In this document: piece by piece, positions 40,378 through 41,339 of the stretch
Layout: each line of letters opens with the position of its first letter
How positions within the stretch are numbered: the first letter of the stretch is position 1
Source: Pilasporangium apinafurcum
Taxonomy: Eukaryota; Oomycota; Peronosporomycetes; Pythiales; Pythiaceae
Length of the DNA stretch: 41,339 bases
NCBI GenBank assembly: GCA_001600495.1
Contig: BCKE01000087.1
Span: forward strand, 1 to 41,339
Reading direction: 5' to 3'
Program-made: the position numbers and the translations under genes
Notes under the pieces: generated by a model
Database searches by the model: none
What the model was told of the DNA's origin: nothing
What the model saw: only the letters and a program-made list of their open reading frames with translations

Positions 40378-40848
40378 ATGGCGCGACACCACATCACATC
40401 TTTCGACATTCATCCATCAAATCAGGAGACACACACTACACGGCGATACTGTACGATGTATCGTGTTGTCGAGCTCTCGGATCGTCAAGGTATGTCATAT
40501 CCTTATAGATATAATGGATAAGAAGTCGCGCTAAGCAAACGCGTTTAATGGGATCATTCCACGGAATGTTCATGCATCTATGGAAGTCACAGCGCATCAG
40601 CGATGAAAACGATCTTCCATTGACCTGTCTCTCTAATCGTATTCCGACTCTCTTTGTATCCCGTTTTTGTATTGATGGGTTTATAACTAGTCGCTCGTGT
40701 GGATCCATATTTACACGCAGCAACGTCTAAACATCGCTGTTTTTTCTTTATTGCAAACCATTCTCCTATTCCTTTTCTTTATTAGAACTCTCCTATGGGA
40801 TGTATGCGTTTAAGAAAATGTGGTCATACTACAAGAGGCAGCGTTGAT
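40378..40848 (+). CDS. Possible small spliced gene, product unknown
   Basis: A frame from the ATG at 40378 (MARHHITSFDIHP ... MYRVVELSDRQ) runs into a strong donor GTATGT at 40490. The next strong acceptor, after a long pyrimidine tract, ends TTTATTAG at about 40785. Joining them continues the frame as ELSYGMYAFKKMWSYYKRQR and a stop, about 57 residues in all. The coding look and good splice sites are the only support. The intron (about 296 bp) is longer than any other in the window. I do not recognise the peptide. Confidence 0.25.
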
Positions 40849-41235
40849 CTCTTGTCAAGGGTCTTGTTGAGCTACGCCCACTGTTACATCAAGCAAGGCA
40901 AAAAGATGAACGTAGATAAACAAAATGGAGATTATTTCCATGACGAACGGACGCTCGTATTCTACGCCATGACTAACGAGATCTTTGGAGTAATGCCGTC
41001 AGAGAGGGTCAAGATTGAAGTAGTCTCCCCTACATCAGCCACAAATTCCATAGACAGTTCTTTTGTTCTCGTTGTCCACTATCCAGGCAGATCAATGATC
41101 AACACACACGCATGTATAGAGAACAAACGTCACTACAGTCGCTTTTGATAGAGATTATCCACATGAACGCCTCACTCCGAGGTAATCTCTTTCTCTCGCT
41201 CTTGATCTTGCTAAAGTATGAACGTACTTTTTTGT

Positions 41236-41337
41236 CTACGGTGCCGACATCAACGTGCCACGCAGTGAAATCACCGCCTCTCCTTTCAATAGAACACGAT
41301 CAGGTTGATCAGCTAGCAACTCCAATGTCATGTAACC
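41236..41337 (-). CDS. Possible 3' end of a minus-strand gene entering from the right
   Basis: A minus-strand frame open to the window edge encodes MTLELLADQPDRVLLKGEAV and onward, ending in TAG at 41236-41238. It has coding-like composition but is only 33 residues long and was not recognised. It could be a terminal exon or chance. Confidence 0.2.
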   Translation of the reverse strand, partial: GYMTLELLADQPDRVLLKGEAVISLRGTLMSAP

Positions 41338-41339
41338 AC

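Noticed and set aside
40365-40400. DGATPHH in one frame, similar to the DGAPPH box of Tc1 transposases
   Set aside because: No other transposase segment or inverted end is found nearby, and another frame here looks more like coding sequence.
40795-41148. 117-codon plus-strand open frame
   Set aside because: No recognisable domain. It overlaps the alternative spliced frame and composition does not support it over the other frames.

Overview
The window is nuclear DNA of a gene-dense eukaryote. Genes on both strands carry short introns of about 65-95 bp with GTATG/GTAAG-type donors and YAG acceptors, intergenic spaces are small, and several pairs of genes converge within 100-150 bp. Protein content and compact structure fit an oomycete-like stramenopile. 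That assignment is inference from style; no diagnostic marker was checked against a database.

Layout. (1) Positions 1-9464, minus strand: one very large gene, cut by the left edge (at least 3,050 codons). It has an N-terminal Tudor/SH3-like segment, an armadillo-type helical region spread over four introns, and one last exon of more than 7.5 kb encoding an acidic, mostly disordered protein with about 15 copies of an unrecognised 'V-x-M-A-I-A-I-R-R' repeat. (2) 9770-10724: a decayed Tc1/mariner-type transposon with matching inverted ends and a dead transposase. (3) 10990-14011, plus: a kinesin-1-like motor with one intron. (4) 14179-27155 and 31392-37548: six intronless paralogous genes for about 870-930 aa, four-helix membrane proteins with a roughly 600-residue glycosylatable outer domain. 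I do not recognise the family. (5) 27613-31257: between the second and third membrane-gene pairs lie an ELMO-domain gene, a uracil-DNA glycosylase (UNG) gene and a small BolA-family gene, all rebuilt here from their exons. (6) 38538-39818, minus: a bHLH-PAS regulator with a six-copy MTPQHA repeat. (7) 39819-41339: no confident gene, but a possible small spliced gene and possibly the tail of another.

The main point of interest is the membrane-protein cluster. The six proteins fall into two subfamilies, I (genes at 14179, 20398 and 34843) and II (genes at 17508, 24534 and 31392). Every subfamily I gene stands head-to-head with a subfamily II gene, so the cluster is three copies of one divergent I/II unit, the third inverted. 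This arrangement suggests co-expression and perhaps a two-component (heteromeric) surface complex. Subfamily II alone carries an RRxL-type basic site in a Ser/Thr-rich linker that could be a processing site. The function is unknown.
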